From the NCBI RefSeq assembly GCF_010726955.1, contig NZ_AP022603.1, positions 1,116,001-1,180,000 on the forward strand: a DNA stretch of 64,000 nt. Direction: 5' to 3'. This DNA is from Mycolicibacterium fallax (GTDB lineage Bacteria > Actinomycetota > Actinomycetes > Mycobacteriales > Mycobacteriaceae). Position 1 is the first letter of the stretch, and every line of letters begins with the position of its first letter. The notes below the pieces were generated by a model. It worked only from the letters and a program-made list of their open reading frames with translations, was not told the origin of the DNA and searched no databases. The translations under genes and the position numbers were made by a program. This document shows positions 9,753 through 19,113 of this stretch, piece by piece.

Positions 9753-10487
9753 TCAGCGCTGCAACGCGTCGCGCACGGCCGACCGGATCAGTGAGGTGTG
9801 CAGGGTGATGGCCAGCGCGGCCACCTCGCGGGCCAGGTCGTCGGCCCGGTCCCGGGCGCCGGCCTTGTCGGTCTTGACCAGCGGGCCGGCGATCTGCGCG
9901 ATCAGGTCCGATTGCCGGTCGGCGGCCGAGCGGAACGCCCGCAGGTGCCGGGGTTCGACGCCGAAGTCGGCCAGGGCGTTCGCGCACTGCAGGATCACCA
10001 CGGAGTGCTCGTCGAACAGCACCGCGCCGCGGCCCTTGAAGATCGGGGTGATGACGCCGGCCTTGGTCAGCGCGGTCAACAGATCCTCGGCCCGGCCGCG
10101 GGCAATGCCGGACGCCTCGACCAGGTCCTCCCGACTGAGCCGGACCACCCGGGCCGGGACCGCCGGCTCGGCGCCGACCAGCCGGGGCGCCCCGTAGCTG
10201 GTGGCCGCGGCGGGCAGTTCCCCGTCCGGCTGGGCGTCCAGCTCGGCCTTGATGACCTTCAGCGGCAGGTAGTTGTCGCGCTGCGCGGTCAGGATGTAGC
10301 GCAGCCGAGCCAGGTCGTAGGCGGTGTACTGGCGGTACCGCGCCGCGGTGCGCGCCGGTGTCACCAACCCCTCGGTCTCCAGGAACCGGATCTTGGAGAC
10401 GGTGACGTCCGGGAAGTCCGGAAGCAGCTCGGCGAGCACCGCACCGATCGACATCCCGGGGATTCCGGGAGTATCGGGTGCTGTCAC
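9753..10487 (-). CDS. ftsR: MerR-type regulator FtsR (Rv1828 type)
   Basis: This 244-residue regulator has an N-terminal MerR domain (about residues 12-85: [43 protein letters not shown]...) and a C-terminal domain rich in Ala and Arg that probably dimerises. The Corynebacterium glutamicum homologue activates ftsZ, which gives the name; that role is family knowledge. The GTG start shares its first base with the TAG stop of garA (TAGTG), so the two are translationally coupled. It belongs to the conserved garA-ftsR-bfn block. Confidence 0.85.
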   Translation of the reverse strand: MTAPDTPGIPGMSIGAVLAELLPDFPDVTVSKIRFLETEGLVTPARTAARYRQYTAYDLARLRYILTAQRDNYLPLKVIKAELDAQPDGELPAAATSYGAPRLVGAEPAVPARVVRLSREDLVEASGIARGRAEDLLTALTKAGVITPIFKGRGAVLFDEHSVVILQCANALADFGVEPRHLRAFRSAADRQSDLIAQIAGPLVKTDKAGARDRADDLAREVAALAITLHTSLIRSAVRDALQR

Positions 10488-10933
10488 TAGTCCGTCTTGG
10501 GGCCGGTCAGGAACACCAGTCGGAACTTGCCGATCTGCACCTCGTCACCGTTGCTCAGCACCGAGGAGTCCACCGGCTCGCGGTTGACGTAGGTGCCGTT
10601 GAGGCTGCCCACGTCGACCACCTGGAACTCGCCGTTCTCCAGCCGGAACTCCGCGTGCCGACGGCTGACCGTGACGTCGTCGAGGAAGATGTCGCTGTCG
10701 GGGTGGCGTCCCGCCGAGGTCACCGGCTGGTCCAGCAGGAACCGGGATCCGGCGTTGGGGCCGCGCTTGACGACCAGCAGGGCCGAGCCGACCGGCAGTC
10801 CCTCGACCCCGGAGACGGCCGACTCGCCGCTGCCGGCGGCCGGAGCGTCCAGCTCCTTGAGAAAGTCCTGCCGGAAGACCGAGGTGGTCTCCACCGACAC
10901 CTCGTCGGAGGTGTCGTCGTTGTAGTCCGTCAC
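10487..10933 (-). CDS. garA: FHA-domain regulator GarA
   Basis: GarA is a cytosolic FHA protein that controls the 2-oxoglutarate branch point (2-oxoglutarate decarboxylase/dehydrogenase and glutamate dehydrogenase) according to phosphorylation by PknB and PknG. The 148-residue product carries the ETTS phosphorylation motif (Thr16 and Thr17 in VETTSVFR) and a C-terminal FHA domain (about 52-140) with [22 protein letters not shown] and [12 protein letters not shown]. All key FHA residues (Gly, Arg, Ser, Arg, His, Asn) are present. The GTG start has AAGGAG upstream. It is coupled to ftsR by a one-base stop/start overlap. Confidence 0.96.
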   Translation of the reverse strand: MTDYNDDTSDEVSVETTSVFRQDFLKELDAPAAGSGESAVSGVEGLPVGSALLVVKRGPNAGSRFLLDQPVTSAGRHPDSDIFLDDVTVSRRHAEFRLENGEFQVVDVGSLNGTYVNREPVDSSVLSNGDEVQIGKFRLVFLTGPKTD

Positions 10934-11103
10934 ACGCTGCTCCTTACTGGCTGCTGTGGCGTAATCGCCGGTGGCTTCCCGCCGTCACCCTGCGCACTCG
11001 AACTTACCGTGCGACGGCCGTCCGATGTGGCCAGTGCGGTGAAACGGCGAGGAATCCGTTGGGGTGAACCGGGATCGGGCCGGATGCCAACCCTAGCAAT
11101 CAC

Positions 11104-11499
11104 TCATTCACTCAGGGTGTTGCGGTAACCGTCGGCGTCCAACAGCGTGTCGCCGGCCGCGGCGAACGCGTCGTCGGCGACCTCCAGGTCCAGCAGCCAG
11201 CCCGCCTCGTAGGGGGCCGAGTTGACCAGATCGGGGCTGCCGTCCAGGTCGGCGTTGACCGCGACGACCGTGCCGGTCAGCGGGGCGTACAGGTCCGACA
11301 CCGACTTGGTCGACTCGACCTCACCGAAGGCCTCCCCCGCGGTCACCTCGGCGCCCACGTCGGGCAGCTGCACGAAGACGACGTCGCCGAGCGCGGCCTG
11401 GGCGTAGTCGGTGATACCGACCCGGATGATGTTGTCGCCGGCGCGGCGCACCCACTCGTGCTCCACGGTGTACTGCAGATCGGCGGGGATTTCACTCAC
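11104..11499 (-). CDS. gcvH: Glycine cleavage system H protein
   Basis: GcvH is the lipoyl carrier of the glycine cleavage system. It accepts the aminomethyl group from GcvP. The 131-residue protein has the lipoylation segment [15 protein letters not shown], with Lys65 as the modified residue, and the usual TVEHEWVR start region. Length is normal. The GTG start (MSEIPADLQ) is the first in frame. Unlike gcvP there is no glycine aptamer in front of it; the gap to the upstream DUF881 gene is only 57 bases, so it is probably read from the upstream operon or a short local promoter. Confidence 0.97.
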   Translation of the reverse strand: MSEIPADLQYTVEHEWVRRAGDNIIRVGITDYAQAALGDVVFVQLPDVGAEVTAGEAFGEVESTKSVSDLYAPLTGTVVAVNADLDGSPDLVNSAPYEAGWLLDLEVADDAFAAAGDTLLDADGYRNTLSE

Positions 11500-11556
11500 G
11501 GTGTGCTCGCTCTCTGTCGGTGACGCGGGGACCGGGTCAGCCCGACGGCCGGGCTG

Positions 11557-12366
11557 TCACTTGACGGGCTGAGCGTATTGGCGTTGTTTCGGTTGCCGCA
11601 AGGCGGGCACCTCGACGTAGGTCGATTGGGTCACCGTCATGGCGCCGCCGACCCGCTCCACCGCATCGGAGGCCCCGCCCGGAATGTTCATCGCCGCGGC
11701 CAGCGTCGGCGGATCACCAATGGCCACAACGGAGTACGGCGGCGTCAGGGTCATCCCGTCGACCTGCAGCTGCCCCGGGTTGCCCAGCACCCAGGTGTCC
11801 ACCCCGACCCGCACCGAGGTGGCTCCGGCGTCGATCTGCATGGTCTCGGCGCCGGCGGCGCGCAGCTCGTTGATGACATCGAAGAGCACCTCCGGGGACA
11901 CCCCCTTGGCCGGGTCGGTGATGGTGATGGTGACGCCCGGCCCGCCGGCGCCGACGGTGCCGGTCATGATCGACAGCGCCGCCAGCCGGGCCCGGGCGTT
12001 CTCGATGGCGGCCTGATCGGAGCTGCCCGAGGCCTGCAGCGCGGCCAGCGTCCGGCGCAGCTCGGCGACCTCGGTGTTCAGCGTGGCCTCGCGCTGCTGC
12101 AGCGAGCCCAGCAGCGCCGCCAGGTCCGCGGGCCGGGCGGTGTCCAGGGCGTCGCCGGACTCGGTCTGGCGCACCTGGGTGACGATCGCGATGCCCAGCA
12201 GCAGGCACAGCAGCGCCGCCAGCAGACCGAACAGCCGCCCGGACCGGCGCGGCGGGGCCGCGGTGGTGTCGGGAGTTTCGAGCTCGGGGGTGTCTGGGCT
12301 GTCTGGTTCGGGGCTCTCGGGGGTGTCTGGGCTGTCTGGTTCGGGGCTCTCGGGGGTGTCGGTCAC
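11557..12366 (-). CDS. DUF881 membrane-anchored protein, Rv1825 type
   Basis: This 269-residue protein has a Pro/Glu/Ser-rich N-terminal tail, one transmembrane helix (about residues 38-58, LFGLLAALLCLLLGIAIV), a coiled coil with heptad-like LLGSLQQREATLNTEVAELRRTLAAL, and a DUF881 domain (GPGVTITITDPAKG...VLFDVINELRAAGAETMQIDA...). DUF881 proteins are found in cell-division and envelope clusters of Gram-positives; function is unknown. The GTG at 12366 (VTDTPESPEP) is chosen because it starts 7 bases after the sbp stop. The N-tail contains a duplicated 11-residue block encoded by a 33-bp repeat. Confidence 0.88.
   Translation of the reverse strand: MTDTPESPEPDSPDTPESPEPDSPDTPELETPDTTAAPPRRSGRLFGLLAALLCLLLGIAIVTQVRQTESGDALDTARPADLAALLGSLQQREATLNTEVAELRRTLAALQASGSSDQAAIENARARLAALSIMTGTVGAGGPGVTITITDPAKGVSPEVLFDVINELRAAGAETMQIDAGATSVRVGVDTWVLGNPGQLQVDGMTLTPPYSVVAIGDPPTLAAAMNIPGGASDAVERVGGAMTVTQSTYVEVPALRQPKQRQYAQPVK
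12296..12361 (-). repeat. 33-bp tandem duplication coding for a PE/SPD-rich tail
   Basis: Two identical in-frame 33-bp units encode the repeated PESPEPDSPDT block at the N-terminus of the DUF881 protein. Edges are approximate because the flanks resemble the unit. Confidence 0.8.
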
Positions 12367-12373
12367 GGCGTCC

Positions 12374-12706
12374 TCACGCCCCGAACAGCCGGCGCCGCAG
12401 CGCCGCGGCGTTGCCGAAGATCCGGATGCCAAGCACCACGATGATCGCCGTGGAGAGCTGACTGCCCACCCCGAGCTGGTCACCGACCCACACGATCAGG
12501 GCCGCGACCAGCACGTTGAACACGAAGGACACCACGAACACCTTGGCGTCGAAGATGTGTTCCAGGTAGGCGCGCAGGCCGCCGAAGACCGCGTCGAGGG
12601 CCGCGACCACCGCGATCGGCAGGTACGGCTGGACGGCGTCGGGCACGCTGGGATGAAACACCAGGCCGATCACGATTCCGACCACGAGCGCTGCGATACC
12701 GATCAT
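12374..12706 (-). CDS. sbp: Small basic protein Sbp (DUF1290)
   Basis: This 110-residue integral membrane protein has three hydrophobic segments (1-17, 29-47 and 57-75) plus an amphipathic C-terminus, matching the Sbp/DUF1290 family with its YLPIAVVAALDAVFGGLRAYLE core. Between two DUF881 genes it reproduces the Rv1823-Rv1824-Rv1825 order. Sbp proteins occur next to division genes in Bacillus; the role is unknown. The stop is 7 bases before the downstream DUF881 start, so one mRNA is likely. Confidence 0.9.
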   Translation of the reverse strand: MIGIAALVVGIVIGLVFHPSVPDAVQPYLPIAVVAALDAVFGGLRAYLEHIFDAKVFVVSFVFNVLVAALIVWVGDQLGVGSQLSTAIIVVLGIRIFGNAAALRRRLFGA

Positions 12707-12721
12707 CGGTCACCGATCATG

Positions 12722-13633
12722 TCACGGCCCCAGTGCCCGGGCCACTCGGATGTCGCGCACCGATCCGGCCGGCAGGCTCAGCCCGTCGGCGGTGCCGACG
12801 TCGACCGACGCGCCGTAGGACGCCTCCAGCAGCCGCAGCCGCAGCAGCCCGGGACCGGCCTCGAAGTCGTCGCGCAGCCGGTTCGGCGGCCCGATCGCCA
12901 GCACCTGGTACGGGCTGGACACCGGGTGGTTGTCCACCAGAATCGCCCCGCCGGCCTGCCGCATCGTCGCGTTCGGGCCGATCCGCACCCCGCCGACCGA
13001 GACCGCCTCCGCGCCGGCCGCCCACAGCGAGTTGACCACCAGCTGCAGATCGCGGTCCAGGATGACCTGCCGGGACCCCGGCACCCGCTGCTTGGCGGCA
13101 TCGGTGAGGTCGCGCTCGGCACCCGGGTCGCTGACCGTCACCGACAGTCCGGGGCCGATCACCGGGGTGCTCGCCGCGGCCAGCGCCAGCCCGTCCAGGC
13201 CGTCGAGCAGGCCGCGGCCGGTGGCGTCGGTGCGCAGCTGCCGTCGGGACAGCGCGTCGACCTCGGCGGCCAGCTCGTCGCGCTGGCCGGTCAGCGTGTC
13301 GTTGTCGGCCTCGGTCCCGCGCACGTCGCGGACCAGCACCTTCTGCGCCTCGGCCAGCCCGGGCTCCAGCGAGCGGGTGGCGGCGATCGCGGCGGCGAAC
13401 ACCGCCGCCAGCAGCAGCGCGGCGACGATCCGCCAGCCCAGGTCCGCGGCCCGGCCGCGCTCGGTGCCGGTGCGCACCCGGCGCGCGGCCATCGCCGCGT
13501 AGCCCGGATCGAGGTGCTGGGACAGCAGCTCGCGCAGCAGGTTGGGCACCGGCAGCCGCGACACCCGGGGGGTGTCGGCGGTCAGCCCGGCGCCGGGCGC
13601 GAAGCCGCCGAGCCGGGCGTCGCGGTCGTCCAT
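12722..13633 (-). CDS. DUF881 membrane-anchored protein, Rv1823 type
   Basis: This 303-residue paralogue of the other DUF881 protein in this cluster has a cytosolic N-terminus with a conserved PVPNLLRELLSQHLDPGYAAMAARR segment, one transmembrane helix (about 67-86), a coiled coil (about 90-135) and an extracytoplasmic DUF881 domain (GPGLSVTVSDPG...QVILDRDLQLVVNSLWAAGAEAVSVGG). Its ATG starts one base after the pgsA2 stop, so it is co-translated with pgsA2. The product probably pairs with the second DUF881 protein and Sbp at the membrane; this is inference from conserved clustering. Confidence 0.88.
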   Translation of the reverse strand: MDDRDARLGGFAPGAGLTADTPRVSRLPVPNLLRELLSQHLDPGYAAMAARRVRTGTERGRAADLGWRIVAALLLAAVFAAAIAATRSLEPGLAEAQKVLVRDVRGTEADNDTLTGQRDELAAEVDALSRRQLRTDATGRGLLDGLDGLALAAASTPVIGPGLSVTVSDPGAERDLTDAAKQRVPGSRQVILDRDLQLVVNSLWAAGAEAVSVGGVRIGPNATMRQAGGAILVDNHPVSSPYQVLAIGPPNRLRDDFEAGPGLLRLRLLEASYGASVDVGTADGLSLPAGSVRDIRVARALGP

Positions 13634-13634
13634 C

Positions 13635-14213
13635 TCAGGCCGCCCGGGGCATCCGCAACACCAGCCGGAACTGCACCAGGTAGACCACGAACGACCACAG
13701 GTACATCCACAGGCCCCAGATCAGAAAGCCCCACCCGATCGCGGCGACGACCCGGCCCCAGGTCGCGTCGGCCTGCCCCAGCAGGATCAGCGGGAACGCC
13801 GACATCAGCGAGAAGGTGGCGGCCTTGCCCAGATAGATCACCGGCAGCGCGGTCAGCCCGCGGGTCCGCAGCACCGGCAGCATCGCCGCCATCAGCAGGT
13901 CGCGGCCCAGCAGGACCGCGATCACCGGCCAGCCGATCACCCCGGCCAGCGCGAACACCACCGGCACCACGACCATGTAGATCCGGTCGACCGCGGGGTC
14001 CAGCAGCGCACCCAGCCGGGAGTACTGATCCATCAGCCGGGCGATCTTGCCGTCGGCCCAGTCCGAGAAGCCGGAGAACATCAGCACCGCCGTCGCCCAG
14101 CCGTAGGCGTGCGTCACCACCATCAGGTAGCAGAACACCGGGATCAGCGCCAGCCGCAGCACGCTCAGCGCGTTGGGCACCGTCAGCACACGGTCCGGCG
14201 TCGGGGCGGACAT
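13635..14213 (-). CDS. pgsA2: CDP-alcohol phosphatidyltransferase (PgsA2, Rv1822 type)
   Basis: This 192-residue integral membrane enzyme has the full CDP-alcohol phosphatidyltransferase signature: SDWADGKIARLMDQYSRLG, then ALLDPAVDR, giving the four metal-binding Asp residues of the D-xx-DG-xx-AR-x8-G-xxx-D-xxx-D pattern. It joins a CDP-diacylglycerol to an alcohol at the membrane. Which alcohol is not determined by the motif, and the mycobacterial PgsA2 substrate is not settled. I start at ATG 14213 (MSAPTPDRV) rather than TTG 14222 because TAGGTT lies 7 bases before the ATG. The secA2 stop is 13 bases upstream. Confidence 0.88.
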   Translation of the reverse strand: MSAPTPDRVLTVPNALSVLRLALIPVFCYLMVVTHAYGWATAVLMFSGFSDWADGKIARLMDQYSRLGALLDPAVDRIYMVVVPVVFALAGVIGWPVIAVLLGRDLLMAAMLPVLRTRGLTALPVIYLGKAATFSLMSAFPLILLGQADATWGRVVAAIGWGFLIWGLWMYLWSFVVYLVQFRLVLRMPRAA

Positions 14214-14220
14214 GGAGGTC

Positions 14221-14226
14221 AACCTA
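14221..14226 (-). promoter_or_regulatory. -10 box TAGGTT inside the secA2-pgsA2 gap
   Basis: On the minus strand TAGGTT is followed by 7 bases and the pgsA2 ATG. It could give a leaderless internal transcript of pgsA2 and the genes after it. Confidence 0.45.
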
Positions 14227-16650
14227 CTAGCGGAACACCCCGGGCAGGCTGAGCGCCGACATGGTGTCGTCCTGCATCGGGTTGTCGTGCACCATGTACG
14301 TCCAGGTCGACGTCGGCCGGGCCAGCTTGGACAGGTCCAGGCCCTGCTCCTCGGTGTCGACGGCGGCGGTCTCGAAGGTCTGCTGGGCGGCCTCGATCGC
14401 GTCGGCGGTCAGCGAGGTGAACGCGTCGACGCCGAGCCGGTGGAACTCATCGAGCGGGTTCTGCCGGCCCAGCGCCCGCAGGTGGATGCTCTCCCGGATG
14501 TCGGCCAGGTAGGCCAGGTGGTCGGCCCAGCCGCGGTCCAGGTGAAACAGCATGATCTGCCGGCAGGTGCGTTCCAGCTCGTCCTCCGACATCGTCTCGG
14601 AGAGTTCCTCGAAGCGCTCCGGGGACAGCTTCTCCAGCTCGTCGCGGGCGGTCGCGGTGGACAGCAGGGTGTTGCGGCGCTCCACCAGGATGGCGCGCTG
14701 CTGGGCGATCAGCTGGTTGTAGCGCCAGGTGTTGGCGTGCACGTCGAGCATCCGGCCGTCGGCCACCCGCTGGGCGTGGTCGATCAGGCCCAGCGCCTTG
14801 GCGCTGGTGATCCGGCCGTCGTCGTCGGTCTCCATCGGCAGCTTGGCCCGGTCCAGGTGGGACACCACCAGCTCGTCGTCCCAGCTGGCGAAGAACACCG
14901 ACGAGCCCGGGTCGCCCTGGCGCCCGGACCGGCCGCGCAGCTGGTTGTCCAGCCGGGCGGTGTTGTGCCGTCCGGTGCCGACGACGTGCAGGCCGCCGAG
15001 CTCGACGACGGCGGCCTTCTTGGCGTCGTCGTCGGCGACGTCGGCGCCGCCGAGCCGGATGTCGGTGCCGCGCCCGGCCATCTGGGTGGACACCGTGACC
15101 GCGCCCAGCGCCCCGGCCTCGGCGATGACCTCGGCCTCCTCCTCGTCGTTCTTGGCGTTGAGCACGATCGCGGGCACCCCGCGGCGCACCAGCTTCTCGT
15201 GCAGCTCCTCGGATTCGGCGACGTCGTGGGTGCCGACGAGTACCGGCCGGCCGGTGCCGTGCACCTCGATGATGTGCTCGATGATCGCGTCGAACTTGGC
15301 CGCGCCGGTGATGTACACCCGGTCCGGCTCGTCCTCGCGAACGTTGGGGGTGTTCGGCGGGATCTGCGAGACCCCCAGCCCGTAGAACTGGCGCAGCTGC
15401 TCGCCGGCGGCCAGCGCGGTGCCGGTCATCCCGCACACCGTCGGATACCGGTTGATCAGGCCCTGCACGGTGATGGTGTCGAGCACCTCGCCGGTGTCGG
15501 TGGTTTCGATGCCCTCCTTGGCCTCCACCGCGGCCTGCAGGCCGTCGGGCCAGCGCTGCAGCGCGGCGATCCGGCCGCGGGAGGCGTTGATCAGCTGCAC
15601 CGCGCCGTCGCGGACGATGTAGTGCACGTCGCGCTGCAGCAGCACGTGCGCGTGCAGCGCGACGTTGACCTCGGTCAACGTCGTCACCACGTGCTCCTCG
15701 GAGTACAGGTCGATGTCGCCGAGGGCCTTCTCGACCTTCTGCGCGCCGGCCTCGGTCAGGTGGATGTTGCGGCGGTCGGAGTCGGCGTCGTAGTCCGCGC
15801 CGGGCACCAGCGTCCCGACCAGCGCGACGATCTCCGGGCGCGGGGTCTCCCGGTGCGTGGTGCCGGCCAGCACCAGCGGCACCAGCGCCTCGTCGACCAG
15901 CACCGAGTCGGCCTCGTCGATCAGCGCGACGTCCGGGGTCGGCGACACCAGGTCGTCGACGTCGACGACCAGCTGGTCGCGCAGCATGTCGAAGCCGATC
16001 TCGTTGACCGAGGCGTAGGTGACATTGCAGCCGTAGGCGGCGCGCCGCTCGGCGGCGGTGGATTCGGCGGTGATCCAGCCGACGGTCAGGCCCAGCGCCT
16101 CGATCAGCGGGCCCATCCATTCGGCGTCGCGGCGGGCCAGGTAGTCGTTGACGGAGATGACGTGCACGTTGCGGCCGGCGATGGCGTAGCCGGCCGCGGC
16201 GATCGCGCCGGACAGCGTCTTGCCCTCACCGGTGGCCATCTCGACGACGTCGCCGGCCATCATCCGCAGCGCGCCCTCCAGCTGCACGTCGAACGGGCGC
16301 AGGCCGGTGGAGCGTTCGGCGGCCTCCCGGGCGATCGCCAGGAACTGCGGGATGTCGGCGGAGTCGGCCAGGGCGTCCAGGTTCAGCAGCCCGGCGGCCT
16401 TGACCAGCTGTTCGTCGTCGAGGGCGGCGGCCTTCTCGTCGAACTCGGCCGCGGCGGAGACCTCGGTGCGCGAGCGAGCCAGGTTCTTGTCGGCGCTGGC
16501 GCCCAGCAGCTTCCAGAACCGGCCGCTGAGCTTCCCCGATTTCGCCGATCGACCGGCCTTCTCCGGTTTGCCGGGGTTCTCGGCCGCGGCCGGCTCGGCG
16601 CCGCTTTCGGGCTGCTCGGACTTCTCGGGGGCCTTGGAACTCTTCACCAC
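14227..16650 (-). CDS. secA2: Accessory Sec translocase ATPase SecA2
   Basis: SecA2 drives export of a small set of proteins through the SecYEG channel. The product is about 807 residues, close to the M. tuberculosis SecA2 length and shorter than SecA1. It has Walker [10 protein letters not shown], a DEAD-type [14 protein letters not shown], motif [16 protein letters not shown], and [21 protein letters not shown]. It ends [16 protein letters not shown]...SLPGVFR without the zinc-binding tail of SecA1. The start is one of two adjacent GTG codons (16650 or 16647) giving [10 protein letters not shown]; no Met is well placed. A Lys/Pro/Glu-rich N-tail of about 45 residues precedes the motor. It begins the pgsA2-DUF881-sbp-DUF881 run. 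An ilvG gene, present here in M. tuberculosis, is absent. Confidence 0.95.
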   Translation of the reverse strand: MVKSSKAPEKSEQPESGAEPAAAENPGKPEKAGRSAKSGKLSGRFWKLLGASADKNLARSRTEVSAAAEFDEKAAALDDEQLVKAAGLLNLDALADSADIPQFLAIAREAAERSTGLRPFDVQLEGALRMMAGDVVEMATGEGKTLSGAIAAAGYAIAGRNVHVISVNDYLARRDAEWMGPLIEALGLTVGWITAESTAAERRAAYGCNVTYASVNEIGFDMLRDQLVVDVDDLVSPTPDVALIDEADSVLVDEALVPLVLAGTTHRETPRPEIVALVGTLVPGADYDADSDRRNIHLTEAGAQKVEKALGDIDLYSEEHVVTTLTEVNVALHAHVLLQRDVHYIVRDGAVQLINASRGRIAALQRWPDGLQAAVEAKEGIETTDTGEVLDTITVQGLINRYPTVCGMTGTALAAGEQLRQFYGLGVSQIPPNTPNVREDEPDRVYITGAAKFDAIIEHIIEVHGTGRPVLVGTHDVAESEELHEKLVRRGVPAIVLNAKNDEEEAEVIAEAGALGAVTVSTQMAGRGTDIRLGGADVADDDAKKAAVVELGGLHVVGTGRHNTARLDNQLRGRSGRQGDPGSSVFFASWDDELVVSHLDRAKLPMETDDDGRITSAKALGLIDHAQRVADGRMLDVHANTWRYNQLIAQQRAILVERRNTLLSTATARDELEKLSPERFEELSETMSEDELERTCRQIMLFHLDRGWADHLAYLADIRESIHLRALGRQNPLDEFHRLGVDAFTSLTADAIEAAQQTFETAAVDTEEQGLDLSKLARPTSTWTYMVHDNPMQDDTMSALSLPGVFR

Positions 16651-16699
16651 AGCACAACCGTACTTGAGGAGATGCGCGGAACCGCCAGCCAGCTGCGGT

Positions 16700-16733
16700 A
16701 GCTTCGCCGCAGTACGAATGCAGCGGCGAAGCT
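16700..16733. repeat. Inverted repeat in the secA2/bacA divergent gap
   Basis: AGCTTCGCCGC (16700-16710) and GCGGCGAAGCT (16723-16733) are perfect reverse complements around 12 bases. It lies midway in the 149-base gap between two divergent start codons, so it may be an operator or an RNA hairpin in one leader. Confidence 0.6.
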
Positions 16734-16799
16734 GCAGGAATCCGCGCCGCCGGCTGCCCTCGCGCCCCGGCGGCCTCGGCAAGGCAGGAGAAACCACCG

Positions 16800-18722
16800 G
16801 TGGGTGATCTGGAGCCGTTCGAGTTCTCCATCAACTGGGGCAACGCCTGGTGGGAGTCACTGATCTGGATCGCCGAGGCCTGGGCCATCGCGGCGGTCGC
16901 CACCCTGATCGTGCTGTTCCTGATCGCCAAGCTGACCAGCTGGGGCAGGCAGTTCTGGCGGGTCACCCGCGGGTACTTCACCGGCCCGGGCAGCGCCCGG
17001 GTGTGGCTGTGGCTGGCGGTGATCCTGCTGATCGTGATGGCCGGGGTGCGGCTGGACGTGCTGTTCAGCTACCAGAGCAACGACATGTACTCGTCGGTGC
17101 AGCTCGCGGTCCAGGGCCTGGCCGCCGGCAACCAGGCCGTCGCCGACTCCGGCATCCACGGCTTCTGGGTGTCACTGGCCGGACTGTTCTCCCTGCTGGC
17201 CACCCTGCACGTGCTGCGCGTCATGCTGGACCTGTTCCTGGCGCAGCGTTTCATGCTGGATTGGCGCGCCTGGCTGACCGACCAGCTGACCGACGACTGG
17301 CTGGAGGGCCGGGCCTACTACCGCGCGCGGTTCATCGACGATTCCATCGACAACCCGGACCAGCGGATCCAGTCCGACATCGACATCTTCACCACCGGCG
17401 TCGGCCCGCAGCCCAACACCCCGAACTACACCGCCGAGTCCACCCTGCTGTTCGGCGCGATCACCTCCATCGCGTCGGTCATCGCGTTCACCCAGATCCT
17501 GTGGAACCTGGCCGGCGACCTGACCCTGTTCGGCGTCACCTTCCCCCGGGCGGTGTTCTGGACGGCGTTCATCTACGTGCTGGTCGCCTCGGTCATCGCG
17601 TTCTGGATCGGCCGCCCGATCATCCGGCTGGCGTTCGACAACGAGAAGTACAACGCCGCGTTCCGTTACGCGCTGGTGCGGCTGCGCGACGCCTCGGAGT
17701 CGGTGGCGTTCTACCGCGGCGAGGTGGCCGAACGCCACCAGCTGCGCAACCGGTTCGATCCGGTGCTGGCCAACTACAAGCGCTACATCAACCGGATGAT
17801 GGGCTTCACCGGCTGGAACCTGTCGATGAGCCAGATCATCGTGCCGCTGCCGTGGCTGATCCAGGCGCCCCGGCTGTTCGCCGGCGAGATCAAGTTCGGT
17901 GACGTCACCCAGACCGCGTCGGCGTTCGGCTCGATCCAGACCGGCCTGTCGTTCTTCCGCAACGCCTACGACAGCTTCGCCGGCTGGCGGGCCGCCATCA
18001 TCCGTCTACACGGCCTGGTCGTCGCCAACGAGCAGAGCCGGGCGCTGCCGACGCTGACCGTCGTCGCCGGCGAGGACGACAGCGTCTGCTTCGACGGCAT
18101 CGAGGTCCTGACCCCGGCCGGCGATCCGCTGATCAGCAGGCTGAACATGACGCTGACCCCGGGCGACGCGCTGGTGATCACCGGCCGCTCCGGCGCCGGC
18201 AAGACCACCCTGCTGCGTGCGCTGGCCCAGCTGTGGCCGTTCACCAGCGGCGCGATGATCGCCCCGGGCGGCGAGCACGACACGCTGTTCATGTCGCAGT
18301 TGCCCTACGTGCCGCTCGGTGACCTGCGCGCGGTGGTGTCCTACCCGCAGGAGCCCGGCGACATCGCCGACGAGCTGCTGGCCGACACGCTGGTCCGGGT
18401 GGCGCTGCCGCAGCTGGCCGAACGCCTCTCCGAGATCGCCGACTGGGCCAAGGTGCTCTCCCCCGGCGAGCAGCAGCGGATCGCGTTCGCCCGGCTGCTG
18501 CTGACCCGGCCGAAGGTGGCCTTCATGGACGAGGCGACCTCCGCGCTCGACGGCGGCCTGGAGTACATGCTCTACGACATGGTGCGCACCGAGCTGCCGG
18601 AGACGATCCTGGTCAGCGTCAGCCACCGCGACACCGTCGAGCAGCATCACCGCCAGCAGCTGCGGATCCTCGGCGGCGGGGCATGGGAGCTCGACGACAT
18701 CGACGCGGCCGCGGAGCGCTGA
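16800..18722 (+). CDS. bacA: ABC transporter of the SbmA/BacA type (Rv1819c-like)
   Basis: This 640-residue protein fuses an SbmA/BacA-like membrane domain (about 1-400, with six hydrophobic stretches) to a C-terminal ABC ATPase. The ATPase shows Walker [10 protein letters not shown] (about 461-469), signature [11 protein letters not shown] (about 553) and Walker [13 protein letters not shown]. The M. tuberculosis homologue Rv1819c imports vitamin B12 and hydrophilic compounds such as bleomycin. The same role is likely but not shown here. The GTG at 16800 follows GGCAGGAG. It is divergent from secA2, and the gene after it is convergent. Confidence 0.92.
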   Translation: MGDLEPFEFSINWGNAWWESLIWIAEAWAIAAVATLIVLFLIAKLTSWGRQFWRVTRGYFTGPGSARVWLWLAVILLIVMAGVRLDVLFSYQSNDMYSSVQLAVQGLAAGNQAVADSGIHGFWVSLAGLFSLLATLHVLRVMLDLFLAQRFMLDWRAWLTDQLTDDWLEGRAYYRARFIDDSIDNPDQRIQSDIDIFTTGVGPQPNTPNYTAESTLLFGAITSIASVIAFTQILWNLAGDLTLFGVTFPRAVFWTAFIYVLVASVIAFWIGRPIIRLAFDNEKYNAAFRYALVRLRDASESVAFYRGEVAERHQLRNRFDPVLANYKRYINRMMGFTGWNLSMSQIIVPLPWLIQAPRLFAGEIKFGDVTQTASAFGSIQTGLSFFRNAYDSFAGWRAAIIRLHGLVVANEQSRALPTLTVVAGEDDSVCFDGIEVLTPAGDPLISRLNMTLTPGDALVITGRSGAGKTTLLRALAQLWPFTSGAMIAPGGEHDTLFMSQLPYVPLGDLRAVVSYPQEPGDIADELLADTLVRVALPQLAERLSEIADWAKVLSPGEQQRIAFARLLLTRPKVAFMDEATSALDGGLEYMLYDMVRTELPETILVSVSHRDTVEQHHRQQLRILGGGAWELDDIDAAAER

Positions 18723-18731
18723 GCAGGGGCA

Positions 18732-18778
18732 CCGGCGGCCGGGGGTGCCGGCGGCCGGGGGTGCCGGCGGCCGGGGTG
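18732..18778 (+). repeat. Three tandem 15-16 bp GC-rich units
   Basis: CCGGCGGCCGGGGGTG occurs twice and is followed by a third copy one base shorter. Confidence 0.9.
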
Positions 18779-18824
18779 CCGGCGGCGAGGCCGCACTGCC
18801 ACCGGCGGCGAGGCCGCACTGCCA
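18779..18824 (+). repeat. Two tandem identical 23-bp units
   Basis: Both units start CCGGCGGCGAGG and end CCGCACTGCCA. The second unit runs directly into the 18-bp inverted repeat. Confidence 0.95.
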
Positions 18825-18870
18825 TAAGTGTCACCGTCGCGGAGGCGATTCGGCGACGGTGACACTTATG
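18823..18870. repeat. Perfect 18-bp inverted repeat, 12-base loop
   Basis: CATAAGTGTCACCGTCGC (18823-18840) and its exact reverse complement (18853-18870) flank a 12-base loop. It is the strongest hairpin in the window and carries copies 1 and 2 of the island motif. It could end transcription from bacA or the convergent flavoprotein gene. Confidence 0.95.
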
Positions 18871-19072
18871 GCTGTTTTCCAGCGCGACGGTGACAGTTCT
18901 TGCAGCGATCCCTCGCGACGGTGACACCTTTTGCAGTGAGAACGCGATTCTCCTACCAAAAGCGTCACCGTCGCGAAGCAGGCCCAACGAAAGTGTCACC
19001 GTCGCCGAAAAACACGACCAAAACCGTCACCGTCGCGAAGCAGGCCCAACGAAAGTGTCACCGTCGCGAAAC
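18826..19072. repeat. Eight copies of a GTGTCACCGTCGC-type motif
   Basis: Plus-orientation copies lie near 18828, 18963, 18993, 19025 and 19054. Minus-orientation copies lie near 18853, 18884 and 18915. The common core is GTCACCGTCGC. Copies 5-6 and 7-8 belong to a 43-bp direct repeat (18963-19005 and 19025-19067, period 62), so part of the array arose by duplication. Confidence 0.93.
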
Positions 19073-19113
19073 CAGCGCCGCCGGCGCGGCCACCGCACCG
19101 CGGTTGCGGACAG

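Larger units (their letters stand above)
18723..19113. other. Repeat-rich convergent intergenic island
   Basis: No credible gene is seen in these 391 bases. Short reading frames exist on both strands but are built from the repeats. From left to right there are three 15-16 bp units (18732-18778), two identical 23-bp units (18779-18801 and 18802-18824), then eight copies of a GTGTCACCGTCGC-type motif in both orientations. The island separates the 3' ends of bacA and the flavoprotein gene. In M. tuberculosis the same position holds PE_PGRS33 (Rv1818c). Confidence 0.85.

Noticed and set aside
14173..16701. 842-codon open frame opposite secA2
   Set aside because: Low-complexity translation, no recognisable domain; secA2 is full-length on the other strand.
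18826..19072. Repeat island as a CRISPR array
   Set aside because: Repeats are too short, occur in both directions, spacers are uneven and no cas gene is present.
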